DNA of 40,157 nt from CAYPEL01 sp964409635 (GCA_964409635.1 CAYPEL010000004.1:1-40157); one strand, 5' to 3'; numbered from the stretch's first letter, positions 1-8,857 are shown. The notes: generated by a model not told the origin, from the sequence alone. Translations and numbers: made by a program.

Positions 1-315
1 ACCAGATAAAAAATAATACCCCAGAAGCATAGCGCCAGAGACAAATGCCAGGGGGAACTCAAAACCACCACTACCTGCGTGTCCATACATAAACCTAAAA
101 GATATATATATCTGCAGGCTCATAATAAACAGCACCCAGAAAAACCGCTCCCGATTCTTTATAACCAATATCGTGGTTACAAACCCAAAGCATAGCAAAG
201 CATATAGTAACCACTTCGTTTCCACTTCAATAAGTATCAGCACGAGCGCGCCCATTATCACACCGAGCATCGTCGTAGTGATTAGTGAGAAACGTGTAGA
301 AACTGTCTTATCCAT
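1..315 (-). CDS. Polytopic membrane protein, O-antigen polymerase/ligase-like (3' end cut off by window edge)
   Basis: An open frame starts at an ATG at 313-315 and runs off the left edge without a stop, giving 105 codons. The translation (MDKTVSTRFSLITTT...) is strongly hydrophobic, with at least four membrane segments separated by short charged loops such as IKNRERFF. It begins 11 bases after the stop of the flippase gene on the same strand, so it is probably co-transcribed with the flippase and the deacetylase. A multi-span protein next to a Wzx-type flippase is most often a Wzy-like polymerase or a WaaL-type ligase. That role is inferred from position and hydrophobicity only, because no diagnostic periplasmic loop is inside the window. 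Confidence 0.6.
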   Translation of the reverse strand, partial: MDKTVSTRFSLITTTMLGVIMGALVLILIEVETKWLLYALLCFGFVTTILVIKNRERFFWVLFIMSLQIYISFRFMYGHAGSGGFEFPLAFVSGAMLLGYYFLSG

Positions 316-326
316 TTTAGATCACA

Positions 327-1832
327 TTAATTTCTAATAAAGCGCATGCAACCAAATCTGTTAGCCAGGGTATCAAGCTTTAAAATTACGATTTCAGATT
401 TCGAAAAGAACCCGGCCAACACTAAAGTAGAAAGGTAGGCGAACGGTGCTACGCACACAGTTAATATGACACTTATCTTCAAGCCTAGCCACAAAATGAT
501 TGCTAACACGGCGGAACCAATAATAACTGAGACCGGAATCGATAATTTCGGGATCACGCTGGGCAGTTGATTTCTTATATACACACCCTGCACTACAGAA
601 TAAATTGAAATCGAAACCAAAGTGGCGATTGCAGCTCCAAGATAACCGTATCGAGGTATCAGCATAAGATTCATTACTATATTCAACAGTGACATAATAA
701 TGTTGATAACTAAATCGACATTCTGGCGATCTGCGGCAAACAACAAGTACCCGTTATATCTAGCTACACCATAAGGGACCAATGCCCAAGCCAATACAGC
801 AACAGTTATCGAAGCAGGCTGAAAATCCACGCCAAATAGTAGCGTTAACGCATCCTTGCCAATAAAGGTCAGGGCAACAGCAATTGGCAAAGTCAGGGCA
901 AATAGATACCGAAGCGCTATCCGGCCAAGCTTGACCAGCCGCTCCGGATCATGCCGAAATAATCGAGTCATTTGCGGATACAATGCCAAAGCCAAACTGG
1001 CGGGCACCAGTAAAGCAAAATTAAATAATCTATACGCAGCCCCATACAAACCAACATCCTCCATCGGCCGCATGCGTGATAACATCAAAATATCTATTCG
1101 CCAATACAGCGTGGCAAAAATCCCAATGAACAGAAATGCTGGACATAATTTAAGTAGCTTCCAGATCATTTCACGATCAAAACCAAATCTGACCCTTATA
1201 TTTTCCGAGCGTAGATACAGTGCATTTAGGGCAGCAGCGGCGAAACGCCCCACCACAGCTACTATCATGACAGCTTCAAGCCCATACCCCGAAAATAGTA
1301 AAGCCACCCCAAAACCGACTTTTATGGCATACTCAAGCAATGTTGAGTAGGCAATAAAATTCATTTTCTCAATCGCCACACTGGCACCCTCGAGAAAGTG
1401 GCCCATGGTACAAGGAAGAATCGCCAAGCTTAATATAAGCAGAACATGCTGCGTTTGTTCGTCATAGCCAAGAATTTTACTGGTGACAACCATTACCAGA
1501 ATCAACACCACCGAAACCAACGAACCCATCGTCATTGCGTTCGCCAGCATTTTTTCCAGTTCCGGCCGGTTACGCGAACCTTCACGCGTGATCACGGCAT
1601 ACAACCCCAACGGGCCTATCGTATTGAATAGCTCCAGCAGGCTATAAGCCAGAACGTAACGCCCTATTCCTTCAGTACCCAGCTTACGCGCCAACACAAG
1701 CATGAGTAGAACCGACAAAAGCGGAACACCAACGCGCAGCAGAATCAGGATAGCTGTGTTTTTTGCAACTCTTTTGCCGGCAGTGTGATGAGTATTTTCA
1801 GCGCCAGTTTCTTCGTCATAGGATTCAGGCAT
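327..1832 (-). CDS. Wzx-type oligosaccharide flippase (polysaccharide biosynthesis protein)
   Basis: This 501-residue protein should move lipid-linked oligosaccharide units across the inner membrane. It has about 12 to 14 hydrophobic segments, an N-terminal 'ARKLGTEGIGRYVLAYSL' element and a mid-protein 'RIDILMLSRM...VGLYGAAYRL' element, both typical of the MATE-like polysaccharide transporter family, and its length fits. The frame extends back to 1892, but the ATG at 1832 is preferred. It overlaps the stop of the upstream deacetylase by 8 bases, the usual sign of translational coupling, and puts the first membrane segment near residue 27. The gene lies between the deacetylase and the truncated membrane protein in one minus-strand operon. 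The transported sugar cannot be read from the sequence. Confidence 0.87.
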   Translation of the reverse strand: MPESYDEETGAENTHHTAGKRVAKNTAILILLRVGVPLLSVLLMLVLARKLGTEGIGRYVLAYSLLELFNTIGPLGLYAVITREGSRNRPELEKMLANAMTMGSLVSVVLILVMVVTSKILGYDEQTQHVLLILSLAILPCTMGHFLEGASVAIEKMNFIAYSTLLEYAIKVGFGVALLFSGYGLEAVMIVAVVGRFAAAALNALYLRSENIRVRFGFDREMIWKLLKLCPAFLFIGIFATLYWRIDILMLSRMRPMEDVGLYGAAYRLFNFALLVPASLALALYPQMTRLFRHDPERLVKLGRIALRYLFALTLPIAVALTFIGKDALTLLFGVDFQPASITVAVLAWALVPYGVARYNGYLLFAADRQNVDLVINIIMSLLNIVMNLMLIPRYGYLGAAIATLVSISIYSVVQGVYIRNQLPSVIPKLSIPVSVIIGSAVLAIILWLGLKISVILTVCVAPFAYLSTLVLAGFFSKSEIVILKLDTLANRFGCMRFIRN

Positions 1833-2700
1833 TACCGCTCGCCTGTAACCGCCATAGTGTTTGATCGATGACACGCCAGGCGTCGAGGCCACCTTTTACC
1901 AGTGAACGAAACACCCACAGGGCTTCCCCTCCTTCAACTTTAACTCTGGATAAATCATACGGGTCGGATTGTTTTTTCACGGATCCGTGTTGAGAAGTGA
2001 AGGCACAGCTATAACCCGCCTGTTCCAGTATCCTGGCAGTTCTTTGATTGAAGTCGGCTTTAGTGCCAAACGGATAGGCAAAGGAGGTTACTTTACTTGA
2101 CAGCCTGTCCTCCAAGGCCTGCCGGGACAGTACCGCTTCTTGCATAACTTCATCTTCATCCAGGATGCCCAGTGAACGATGCGTCCATGCATGTGAACCG
2201 ATTGCCACACTGTTGCTGGCGAGATCACGGATCTCATCCCAATTCATATAGGGCTCTGGCTGGCCTGCCGATAGCCCGCTGGCCGAACTCACTTCCTGTA
2301 TCAGGCTTGGTGTAATAAACGCCACGGCTGGTAGAGCATATTTTTTTAAAACAGGCAGCGCAATTTTTAACATGCTTTGAAAACCATCATCCACTGTCAC
2401 CAGCACTGCATCTTTTGAAAGGCTGAGTTCACCCTGCAGATATTTTTCAAACTCGCCTAGAGATATAGCGAGTTTATTTGCTGCCAGAAAAGCCATTTGC
2501 TGTTCAAAATATTCTGCAGACACACAAAAAGGATCATAGGGGCAATCACCGAACCGGTGATAGGTTAAAACCCGTACACCCGATTGCCGGGATAATAGAC
2601 CGGCTACGGCCAGCGAACCCGAGTACTGGGAACCCAGTGCCATACTTTTTCTTGCGATTTTTTTGCAGGACCAACGGAGGGGCGGTACTTCCATAAACAT
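1825..2700 (-). CDS. Polysaccharide deacetylase family protein (NodB/CE4 domain)
   Basis: A 291-residue protein of the NodB (carbohydrate esterase 4) fold, which removes N- or O-acetyl groups from polysaccharides. The N-terminal part carries the family hallmark VRVLTYHRFG near residues 42-51. The metal/catalytic motif is present as TVDDG (TFDDG in most members), followed by SHAWTH, which supplies the two metal histidines, and FAYPFG. No signal peptide is obvious, so the place of action is unclear; many exopolysaccharide-cluster deacetylases look like this. It is the first gene of the minus-strand flippase operon and diverges from the glycosyltransferase at 2835. The 134-base gap between them is A+T rich and must hold both promoters. 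No clear ribosome-binding site precedes the ATG at 2700; ATG at 2694 is an alternative. Confidence 0.88.
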   Translation of the reverse strand: MFMEVPPLRWSCKKIARKSMALGSQYSGSLAVAGLLSRQSGVRVLTYHRFGDCPYDPFCVSAEYFEQQMAFLAANKLAISLGEFEKYLQGELSLSKDAVLVTVDDGFQSMLKIALPVLKKYALPAVAFITPSLIQEVSSASGLSAGQPEPYMNWDEIRDLASNSVAIGSHAWTHRSLGILDEDEVMQEAVLSRQALEDRLSSKVTSFAYPFGTKADFNQRTARILEQAGYSCAFTSQHGSVKKQSDPYDLSRVKVEGGEALWVFRSLVKGGLDAWRVIDQTLWRLQASGNA

Positions 2701-2834
2701 CTTGTATTAACACTATTATTATAATTTTACATATTTTACCCCAAGCCATTCATTGATTCGAGTTTTTCCCTTGCTTTGGCCTTTAATTTTTGGTAATTGC
2801 ATGATTTAACTACTAATTTGCTCTCAGATTAAAT

Positions 2835-3968
2835 ATGTCTCATAATCCTGTCAAAGCTGCAGGAATCAGGGCCAAGCTAACCCTCCCCTCTGTTTCCCCT
2901 GATACAAATAAGCATTATTGTTGGATAACTACAGTCGTGAATGATACCGCTGAACACTACTCCGTTGACTGGTCAGTGATCGTAATCGCCAGAAATGAAG
3001 AAAAATCAATTGCAGAGTGCCTGCAATCGGTCATAGCAGCTTTTACCCTGCACAGCTACGAGCTGATTTTTGTCGACTCCGCCTCAGAGGATAGAACTGT
3101 GGAGATCGCCAGGCAGTTTCCGGCCAAAATTATTCATTTGCCGGACACCCTGCCTAAACGGCCATCGATAGCACGTGAAGCTGGCCGTCTACAAGCAAAA
3201 GGTAGATGGATATTATTCTTGGATGGCGATTGCACCCTGCTCCCAGCCTGGTTGCCAGCTGCCAAACAGGCACTGCTAGCAGAAAACTTATTAGCCGGTG
3301 TCGCCGGTAAACGGGAGGAAATTATTGCAGACAGCTCAGAATTACAAAAATGCGGGCAGCATACTTCAGGTACACAAAAAACAGTCACTAGCCTGGGTGG
3401 GTGTGCTGCCTATAAACACGACATAGTCAAGAAAGTTGGCGGTTTTAATACATCCCTCTACTCCTGTGAAGAAGCAGAGTTTGGTGCACGAATCCGTAAA
3501 GCCGGTTATAGACTAAGCCGTCTTCCTGAGTTTATGACACGGCATTATATGAAGCATCAACATGAGACATCATCAGAAATACTGCGGCGTATTCGACGCG
3601 GCTTTCCTATCGGCATGGGCCAAATCGTTCGCCACGTCAAGCACTACCATCTACCCATTCAAGGCTCGCTACGCGAAATAAGCAAACACCTTCAATTTTG
3701 GGGATTACTGGGAATAGGACTTATGGTGTTTACAACTTCCATAATAACCGGCAACTGGATATTTTTCTCTGGCTGGCTGCTTTTTCTTCTAGCCGTGTTT
3801 ATTTTATTTAGCGTAAAAACCCGCAGCATAAGCAAACCTGCTTATTATTTTTTTGAATGGGCATCGACCGGGCCTTTCATTTTCTGGGGCTTGTTACAAA
3901 CACCACGACAACGATCTGACTTTGATGAACAGCTACTAAGAGTTGAAATAGAAAACCCGGATTTATAA
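2835..3968 (+). CDS. Family 2 glycosyltransferase with C-terminal membrane segments
   Basis: A 377-residue GT-A fold glycosyltransferase. Visible motifs are SVIVIARNEE (residues 47-56), VDSASEDRT (80-88) and the nucleotide-sugar/metal site FLDGDC, with Asp130 and Asp132 as the DXD. The second half contains CEEAEFGARIRKAGY, the region that usually carries the catalytic base. Two hydrophobic segments near residues 290-335 anchor it to the inner membrane, so it probably adds a sugar to a lipid-linked intermediate of the neighbouring polysaccharide pathway. The first ~40 residues are not typical of the family and the ATG at 2835 has no ribosome-binding site. A GTG at 2937, just before the domain, is a reasonable alternative start. 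Donor and acceptor are unknown. Confidence 0.85.
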   Translation: MSHNPVKAAGIRAKLTLPSVSPDTNKHYCWITTVVNDTAEHYSVDWSVIVIARNEEKSIAECLQSVIAAFTLHSYELIFVDSASEDRTVEIARQFPAKIIHLPDTLPKRPSIAREAGRLQAKGRWILFLDGDCTLLPAWLPAAKQALLAENLLAGVAGKREEIIADSSELQKCGQHTSGTQKTVTSLGGCAAYKHDIVKKVGGFNTSLYSCEEAEFGARIRKAGYRLSRLPEFMTRHYMKHQHETSSEILRRIRRGFPIGMGQIVRHVKHYHLPIQGSLREISKHLQFWGLLGIGLMVFTTSIITGNWIFFSGWLLFLLAVFILFSVKTRSISKPAYYFFEWASTGPFIFWGLLQTPRQRSDFDEQLLRVEIENPDL

Positions 3969-4046
3969 GCAGATGCAAACTGAAGAACCAGTCAGTTACT
4001 ATTATCTGCTTAGGGAATCTCTGACTCTATTTATGTATCTTGCTTC

Positions 4047-4140
4047 TTGCAAATGCCACAGATTCGGCAAGAGCGGTTTTTATCCGCGATAGCGCTACCG
4101 TCCATCACGGATAAAAACCACTCCTACCAGGCATTTGCGA
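4047..4140. repeat. REP-like inverted doublet (REPIN/BIME type) between convergent genes
   Basis: Two 20-base units, 4071-4090 and the reverse complement of 4104-4123, match at 18 of 20 positions and face each other across a 13-base spacer. Each unit starts GAG(C/T)GG and ends CCG(C/T)GAT with its own short GCGG/CCGC stem. That is the layout of the REP sequences of Pseudomonas and relatives, which end in CGCGAT. An outer perfect 9-base inverted pair (GCAAATGCC at 4049-4057, GGCATTTGC at 4130-4138) encloses the doublet. The whole element can fold into one long cruciform or hairpin. It lies between the convergent glycosyltransferase and UDP-sugar dehydrogenase genes and may act as a bidirectional transcript end. 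Only one copy is seen here, so membership in a genomic family is inferred. Confidence 0.6.
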
Positions 4141-4160
4141 ATAAATCAGAAGCTCCTTAG

Positions 4161-5438
4161 TTACAACCGCCCATCTACCTGATCAACGGGGAAAATGTGC
4201 TTGACGTCATATAATACAGACTGTGATTTACCTAATGCCCGAATAGCAGCAACACCCATCTGTTTAAACTGGTCATGGGCTACTGCGAGTATAACGGCGT
4301 CATAAGTCTCTTTTGACGGATTTTCTATCGGCCGTATAGCGTATTCCCTTTCCGCCTCATCGGCATCAATCATCGGGTCGTAGACATCTACATTTGCCGT
4401 ATAGCTTTCCAATTCACTAATGATGTCGGTCACGCGGGTATTCCTTAGGTCAGGACAGTTTTCCTTGAACGTCAATCCCAATACCAGAATGCGCGAATCA
4501 CAGACTTTGATATGCGCCTTACTCATGAGTTTAAAAACCTCTGTAGCAACATACGCACCCATACCGTCGTTGATACGCCGCCCGGCCAGAATGACTTCTG
4601 GCGTATAGCCAATTTCCTGTGCTTTATGGGTAAGGTAATAGGGATCTACCCCGATACAATGCCCGCCGACCAGGCCTGGCCGAAACGGTAGAAAATTCCA
4701 TTTGGTGCCTGCCGCTTCCAGCACTTCAATTGTATCTATACCCAGCCGGTTAAAAATTAAGGCCAGCTCATTGATCAAGGCAATATTGACATCGCGTTGG
4801 GTATTTTCGATAACCTTGGCCGCTTCAGCGACACGAATACTGCTGGCCTTGTGGGTGCCCGCTGTGATTATTTTTTGGTACAACGTATCGACAAAATCGG
4901 CGGCTTCCGGAGTAGAACCCGAGGTCACTTTCAAAATAGTTGAAATCCTGTGTTCTTTATCACCAGGGTTGATGCGTTCCGGACTGTAGCCTGCATAAAA
5001 ATCCTTATTAAACTTAAGGCCGGACACTGCCTCCACTATGGGCACGCAAACTTCTTCAGTCGCGCCAGGGTATACGGTTGATTCATAAATAATGACATCG
5101 CCACTGCTCACCACTTCACCCAACAGCTTACTGGCAGATTCGAGCGGTCTTAAATCCGGACGTTTATAATTATCAATTGGCGTAGGAACGGTAACAATGA
5201 AAACATTACACGCCTTCAATTGCTCAGCTTCGCTGGCATAGCTAAGTTGTGATGCAGCCGCAAGCTCTTCACTATTAACTTCCAGCGTACTATCTTTACC
5301 CTTTCGTAATTCATCAATACGATGCTGGTTAATATCATAACCAACGGTTGGCAGTGCTTTTCCGAATTCAACCGCCAGTGGCAACCCCACATAACCCAGA
5401 CCGATAATCCCGATCCTGGCTTCATCAACCCTTAGCAT
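4161..5438 (-). CDS. tviB: UDP-N-acetyl-hexosamine 6-dehydrogenase (TviB/WbpA type)
   Basis: Oxidises C6 of a UDP-N-acetyl-hexosamine to the uronic acid with 2 NAD+, supplying an acidic sugar for surface polysaccharide. The N-terminal Rossmann motif GLGYVGLPLAVEFG is followed by the linker motif GYSPERINPGD, the catalytic loop GGHCIGVDPYYLT (catalytic Cys261) and the C-terminal LGLTFKENCPDLRNT. The order and the 425-residue length fit the TviB/VipA/WbpA group better than plain UDP-glucose dehydrogenase. The frame runs back to 5486, but the ATG at 5438 has a good AGAGG site 7 bases upstream and gives the standard N-terminus. It lies 37 bases after the AsmA-family gene, on the same strand. Sugar specificity (GlcNAc versus GalNAc) is not decided by the sequence; the symbol marks the subfamily. 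Confidence 0.88.
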   Translation of the reverse strand: MLRVDEARIGIIGLGYVGLPLAVEFGKALPTVGYDINQHRIDELRKGKDSTLEVNSEELAAASQLSYASEAEQLKACNVFIVTVPTPIDNYKRPDLRPLESASKLLGEVVSSGDVIIYESTVYPGATEEVCVPIVEAVSGLKFNKDFYAGYSPERINPGDKEHRISTILKVTSGSTPEAADFVDTLYQKIITAGTHKASSIRVAEAAKVIENTQRDVNIALINELALIFNRLGIDTIEVLEAAGTKWNFLPFRPGLVGGHCIGVDPYYLTHKAQEIGYTPEVILAGRRINDGMGAYVATEVFKLMSKAHIKVCDSRILVLGLTFKENCPDLRNTRVTDIISELESYTANVDVYDPMIDADEAEREYAIRPIENPSKETYDAVILAVAHDQFKQMGVAAIRALGKSQSVLYDVKHIFPVDQVDGRL

Positions 5439-5475
5439 AGTTAACCTCTTTGAATTATTGCTGGAAATAAACTTA

Positions 5476-7620
5476 TTAGTTACCAAACAAGCCTTTTAGT
5501 TGGTTTCCAAGATCATCACCCAGTTCCTTTTTCAGTTTTTCCTGGATTTTCTTCTGCGCCTTTTCCTGCAGCTCTTGTTTCTTTTCATCCACTTTTTGTT
5601 TGATTTTTTCACCGGCCGCCTGCTTGATCGCCTCATCAAGGCGCAGCTCGTAGCGCAGCTTAGTAAAAGTACCATTTATTTCGACCGGTACAGGAATGCC
5701 TTTAAGATCACCCAGGTCGCGCCCACCCTCGCCTTCCAGACTGCCGACAATCGTTGCCGTCAACAAATAATCAATCGCCTCCCTGCCAAGATCAACATTG
5801 CCTTTGCCGGAAATCCTTAGCAACGGACTTTTCGCCGTCAAATCATTATTCTCAACCACACCATTCGTCACGCTTGCCGTAGCGGTCATAATAGAAAAGT
5901 CTGTTTTTTCCGGCTCCTCCTGGCCGCTGTACTGCTTGCCTTTCAGGATCGCTTTCGCCTTGCGGATCATCCTGATTAAATTGACACCCTGGACAGCCCC
6001 GTTACTGAAGCTGAACGACATATCACCATTCAGTGTTTTCTTGATTTGATCAGGCGTCTCACCCACGCCGTTCAGTGTAAAACGAGCGTCTGTGATACCT
6101 GTTATCGTGTCTTTTCCTGACATGTCCAGCAATAAAGGGCCAATATTCACTTTTGAAATGGTCTCATTCATGGATATCCGAGGTTGTTTACCCCGCACAT
6201 CAAGCTGCAGATCACCTTTGTAGCTGCCTTCGTACATATTGGCACTGGCCGGGTGCAGCCGCAACTTGCCACCTTTCGCGGACAGCTGCATCACAATATT
6301 CTGGCTGCGCAGTTGGAAGGCCTTCAAAGAACCAATTTTTAATCCCCCGTTTAGATTGAGGTCACGCAATATTTCGATCGGCAGTGCACTGCTGCCAGCG
6401 GCGGCTGCGGTTGCCGGTGTCGCCGCAACGGTCTCTCCTTCACTGGCGGGCGGCAGGTAGCGATCCGCATCGATACTATCTATGGCCAGATCAAAGCGTA
6501 TAGCGGGCTTGGCAAAGTTCGCCACAGCAAGATTTCCCTGCACCGTTGTATCATCCAGGTGCATTAGAAAATCTGTCAAGGCGACACGATCAGACTCAAG
6601 CTTCATCGCCCAGCTTGCATCTGCCTGACCAAGCACCGCTGGATCTGATGTCTCCGGCGCGGCCTGACCCAGTGATTGCATTAATTTCTTAACCGAGAAA
6701 GGCTGCACTTGAAACTTGCCTGTAATGACCCGCCCGTCATCAAGTATCTGCTGTCCCGAAAGATTACCCTCCAGCACTATCCCCAACGCCGACAGCGTCA
6801 GCTGGCTGGTTGACAGGGTTTGCGCATCCATATCCACATCGGCGGCAGCTTTCAATGTCGATTGCAGTTTGCCACCCGGCAGGCTATCACCTGTTAAATC
6901 CACGTCCAGCACCATATCCATCAGTCGGATCTGCTGCAGTGATTCAGACAAATCGATATCACCGTTGAAATTAATACCGCCTTTCATTACCGGCGCGCCG
7001 CCTTCCAACTGCAAGGCCATATTAATAGCCACCGGCTTGCCGGGACTGATCTCGCCGGTCTTCAACGAGAAAGGATCGATTGTGTATTTCAGATTGCTGC
7101 TGCGGTCGTCCCAGACAACGCTGGCATCTACAATTTCTATACCGCCTATTGCCAGCGAGTCTACCGGCAGGCCGCCAGACTCTGTTTCCACAGGCGCTTC
7201 TTCTGCCGCCGTTGACGCTGCAGATAAATCATCCCAGTTAGTTGCTCCGGCTTTATTTTTTTCCAGGTTGAGCGCGAGTCCTTTAAGGATAACCTTGTCC
7301 ATCTCGACTTGTTTGCGCAATAACGGCAGGAGCTTGACACGCACCTGAACATTTTCGACAGCAGCAAAATTCTCGGCTCTAAAGCCCTGTGCATTACTCA
7401 AAGTCGTCGGCCCGATTTCCAGCGCCAGCCAGGGAAATACCGATAGCCCCAAATCACCATTAATAGCTAATGTGCGGCCGGTTTTTTCTTCGACCAGTTT
7501 GGTAATGTCATCGCGATAATCATTCGGATCGACAACCAGGGGTATCACCACGACAGCGGCAATGATTAACACGGCCAGGAATCCGATCAGATAGAGCAGT
7601 CCACGAAATAACTTTCCCAT
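5476..7620 (-). CDS. AsmA family protein
   Basis: A 714-residue protein with one N-terminal membrane anchor (about residues 7-27) followed by a long periplasmic region, matching AsmA. The N-terminus has the family pattern (PLVVDPNDYRDDITKLVEEKTGR), and the C-terminal third holds the conserved AsmA block (KTLNGDMSFSFSNGAVQGVNLIRM). AsmA-like proteins are bridge-type proteins linked to phospholipid transport and outer-membrane homeostasis. The tail is a charged Lys/Glu-rich helix likely to form a coiled coil. A short low-complexity Ala/Thr stretch lies near residues 393-405. The ATG at 7620 has an AAGGA site at good spacing. The gene sits between tRNA-Gly and the UDP-sugar dehydrogenase; a link to envelope biogenesis is inferred. 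Confidence 0.88.
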   Translation of the reverse strand: MGKLFRGLLYLIGFLAVLIIAAVVVIPLVVDPNDYRDDITKLVEEKTGRTLAINGDLGLSVFPWLALEIGPTTLSNAQGFRAENFAAVENVQVRVKLLPLLRKQVEMDKVILKGLALNLEKNKAGATNWDDLSAASTAAEEAPVETESGGLPVDSLAIGGIEIVDASVVWDDRSSNLKYTIDPFSLKTGEISPGKPVAINMALQLEGGAPVMKGGINFNGDIDLSESLQQIRLMDMVLDVDLTGDSLPGGKLQSTLKAAADVDMDAQTLSTSQLTLSALGIVLEGNLSGQQILDDGRVITGKFQVQPFSVKKLMQSLGQAAPETSDPAVLGQADASWAMKLESDRVALTDFLMHLDDTTVQGNLAVANFAKPAIRFDLAIDSIDADRYLPPASEGETVAATPATAAAAGSSALPIEILRDLNLNGGLKIGSLKAFQLRSQNIVMQLSAKGGKLRLHPASANMYEGSYKGDLQLDVRGKQPRISMNETISKVNIGPLLLDMSGKDTITGITDARFTLNGVGETPDQIKKTLNGDMSFSFSNGAVQGVNLIRMIRKAKAILKGKQYSGQEEPEKTDFSIMTATASVTNGVVENNDLTAKSPLLRISGKGNVDLGREAIDYLLTATIVGSLEGEGGRDLGDLKGIPVPVEINGTFTKLRYELRLDEAIKQAAGEKIKQKVDEKKQELQEKAQKKIQEKLKKELGDDLGNQLKGLFGN

Positions 7621-7654
7621 TATTCAATCCTTTTTAATCCTGTATTCAATACGA

Positions 7655-7685
7655 GTAGCCCTTCAACATGCTATTGAAGGGCTAC
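7655..7685 (-). terminator. Strong hairpin downstream of tRNA-Gly
   Basis: A perfect 12-base inverted repeat, GTAGCCCTTCAA (7655-7666) and TTGAAGGGCTAC (7674-7685), with a 7-base loop, starts 6 bases beyond the tRNA-Gly 3' end in the direction of tRNA transcription. It probably ends or protects the tRNA precursor and separates it from the AsmA gene. The T-rich stretch after the stem on the minus strand is weak, so it may be a processing or stalling hairpin rather than a classical intrinsic terminator. Confidence 0.6.
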
Positions 7686-7690
7686 AAAAC

Positions 7691-7764
7691 TGGAGCGGGT
7701 GGTGGGAATCGAACCCACGTCATCAGCTTGGGAAGCTGAGGTTCTACCATTGAACCACACCCGC
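7691..7764 (-). tRNA. glyU: tRNA-Gly(CCC)
   Basis: A full cloverleaf folds on the minus strand. The acceptor stem starts GCGGGTG at 7764, the D-arm is GTTCAATGGTAGAAC, the anticodon stem TCAGC/GCTGA encloses the loop TTCCCAA with anticodon CCC, and the T-arm contains GGGTTCGATTCCC. The discriminator is T, and the 3' CCA is encoded at 7691-7693. It closely resembles the E. coli glyU tRNA, which reads GGG codons. It is a single tRNA gene with its own promoter-like elements upstream and a strong hairpin downstream. Confidence 0.97.
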
Positions 7765-7780
7765 AATGCATACCGGCGCT

Positions 7781-7810
7781 ATTCTACAGCTGTCGCGGGG
7801 ATCGCGTCAC
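7781..7810 (-). promoter_or_regulatory. Probable promoter of tRNA-Gly
   Basis: On the minus strand a -10-like TAGAAT (7781-7786) lies 18 bases from a weak -35 GTGACG (7805-7810). A G+C-rich discriminator (AGCGCC) follows the -10, as in stringently controlled stable-RNA promoters. The predicted start is about 10 bases before the mature tRNA 5' end at 7764. Confidence 0.45.
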
Positions 7811-7843
7811 TATAGGTCTTTAGACATGAATCCCAAGCAATGA

Positions 7844-8857
7844 TTAGTAGTATTTCCCATTTCCGCCGAAAATTACTTCCAGCAGGAAATTAATACCGGG
7901 TGAGGGTTCAAAATCGTCGTCATTTCGAAAAGCGACCTGTGGCGCCACTTCGTAAAATAGCCATTTACGCCAGATGCGCTGCCGATAGCGAATACGTAAT
8001 ACTGATTCCTCAAGACGATGCACAGGCCGAGTTTTGAAAAAATTACCCCACTGGTATTCAAGCGCTTTTTTACGCTGCAGTGACTGAATCAGCGTTGGGT
8101 TGATCTCATACCGGTAACCCTCGTCTTGCTTACGCCACCGGCCTTCGATGGTATTTCTAAACAGAATTTTCGGGGTCAACAGCCGCTCCAGATCGAGCCG
8201 TGTTGTAGATTCCCAGCCCTTGCGGGTAAACCAGCGTACTCGCTGTGTAAACCTCAGCTGCCAGCTGTCAAGCGTCACGGTATGGCGGTATCGCGGACCG
8301 GCAAAAACCTCCAGGCTGTCCAGCTTAATGCCGGTTGATAAGCTAAGATTATTTTTATCTGAATCCTTTGCGAAATATTGCAGACCAATCTGTACATCTT
8401 CATCCGTTTCGTCAAATGCATTATCCGCAAGTGCGGACGCATTCTCATCATTGATATCTTCATCCGACACGAACAGCTTTAATCGGTTTTTAAAGTGCGG
8501 CACATCGAGTTTGACATTGATGCGGGTTTTTAGACTGGCCGCCTCACCCTCTTCAAGAAAAAGCCCTTGTGACAAACGCAAACGCGTACTGGCATCCTCC
8601 GCAATGGTGCGTTCATCGTCAAAAAACGAATCAATCCACTGGGCAAAGTCATCTACACTTTCAGAGACTGCATTTTGGGTTTTATCCATTGCTGTTATTT
8701 CCTGCGGCAACAGATGGGTATCTGCTTCGCGCTCCGATTTAGCTGCTGAAAAAGCGGCCACCGGGAACTGCAAGGCGAAGAAGAACAATACAATGCGATC
8801 TGCACGGAGAAAAAATAACAACGGCCGGCCAGCCGATAATATTACCAATACGCTCAA
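7844..8857 (-). CDS. Predicted outer-membrane beta-barrel protein of unknown function
   Basis: I do not recognise the family beyond a barrel-like protein. The frame gives 337 residues with a hydrophobic N-terminus (IVLFFFALQFPVAAFSAA) that looks like a signal peptide. An acidic Asp/Glu-rich stretch follows (about residues 60-160), then alternating amphipathic strands rich in Arg, Trp and Tyr with the sense of adjacent barrel strands (for example SWQLRFTQRVRWFTRKGWES). The only start that keeps the signal-like segment is a TTG at 8857, without a clear ribosome-binding site. The first ATG, at 8689, would remove it. It follows the acyl-CoA ligase gene on the same strand, 120 bases away, with a small hairpin between. 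Role unknown. Confidence 0.62.
   Translation of the reverse strand: MSVLVILSAGRPLLFFLRADRIVLFFFALQFPVAAFSAAKSEREADTHLLPQEITAMDKTQNAVSESVDDFAQWIDSFFDDERTIAEDASTRLRLSQGLFLEEGEAASLKTRINVKLDVPHFKNRLKLFVSDEDINDENASALADNAFDETDEDVQIGLQYFAKDSDKNNLSLSTGIKLDSLEVFAGPRYRHTVTLDSWQLRFTQRVRWFTRKGWESTTRLDLERLLTPKILFRNTIEGRWRKQDEGYRYEINPTLIQSLQRKKALEYQWGNFFKTRPVHRLEESVLRIRYRQRIWRKWLFYEVAPQVAFRNDDDFEPSPGINFLLEVIFGGNGKYY

Noticed and set aside
6716..7348. A 210-codon open frame on the plus strand inside the AsmA-family gene.
   Set aside because: Low-complexity Ser/Pro/Thr composition and complete overlap with a well-supported gene.
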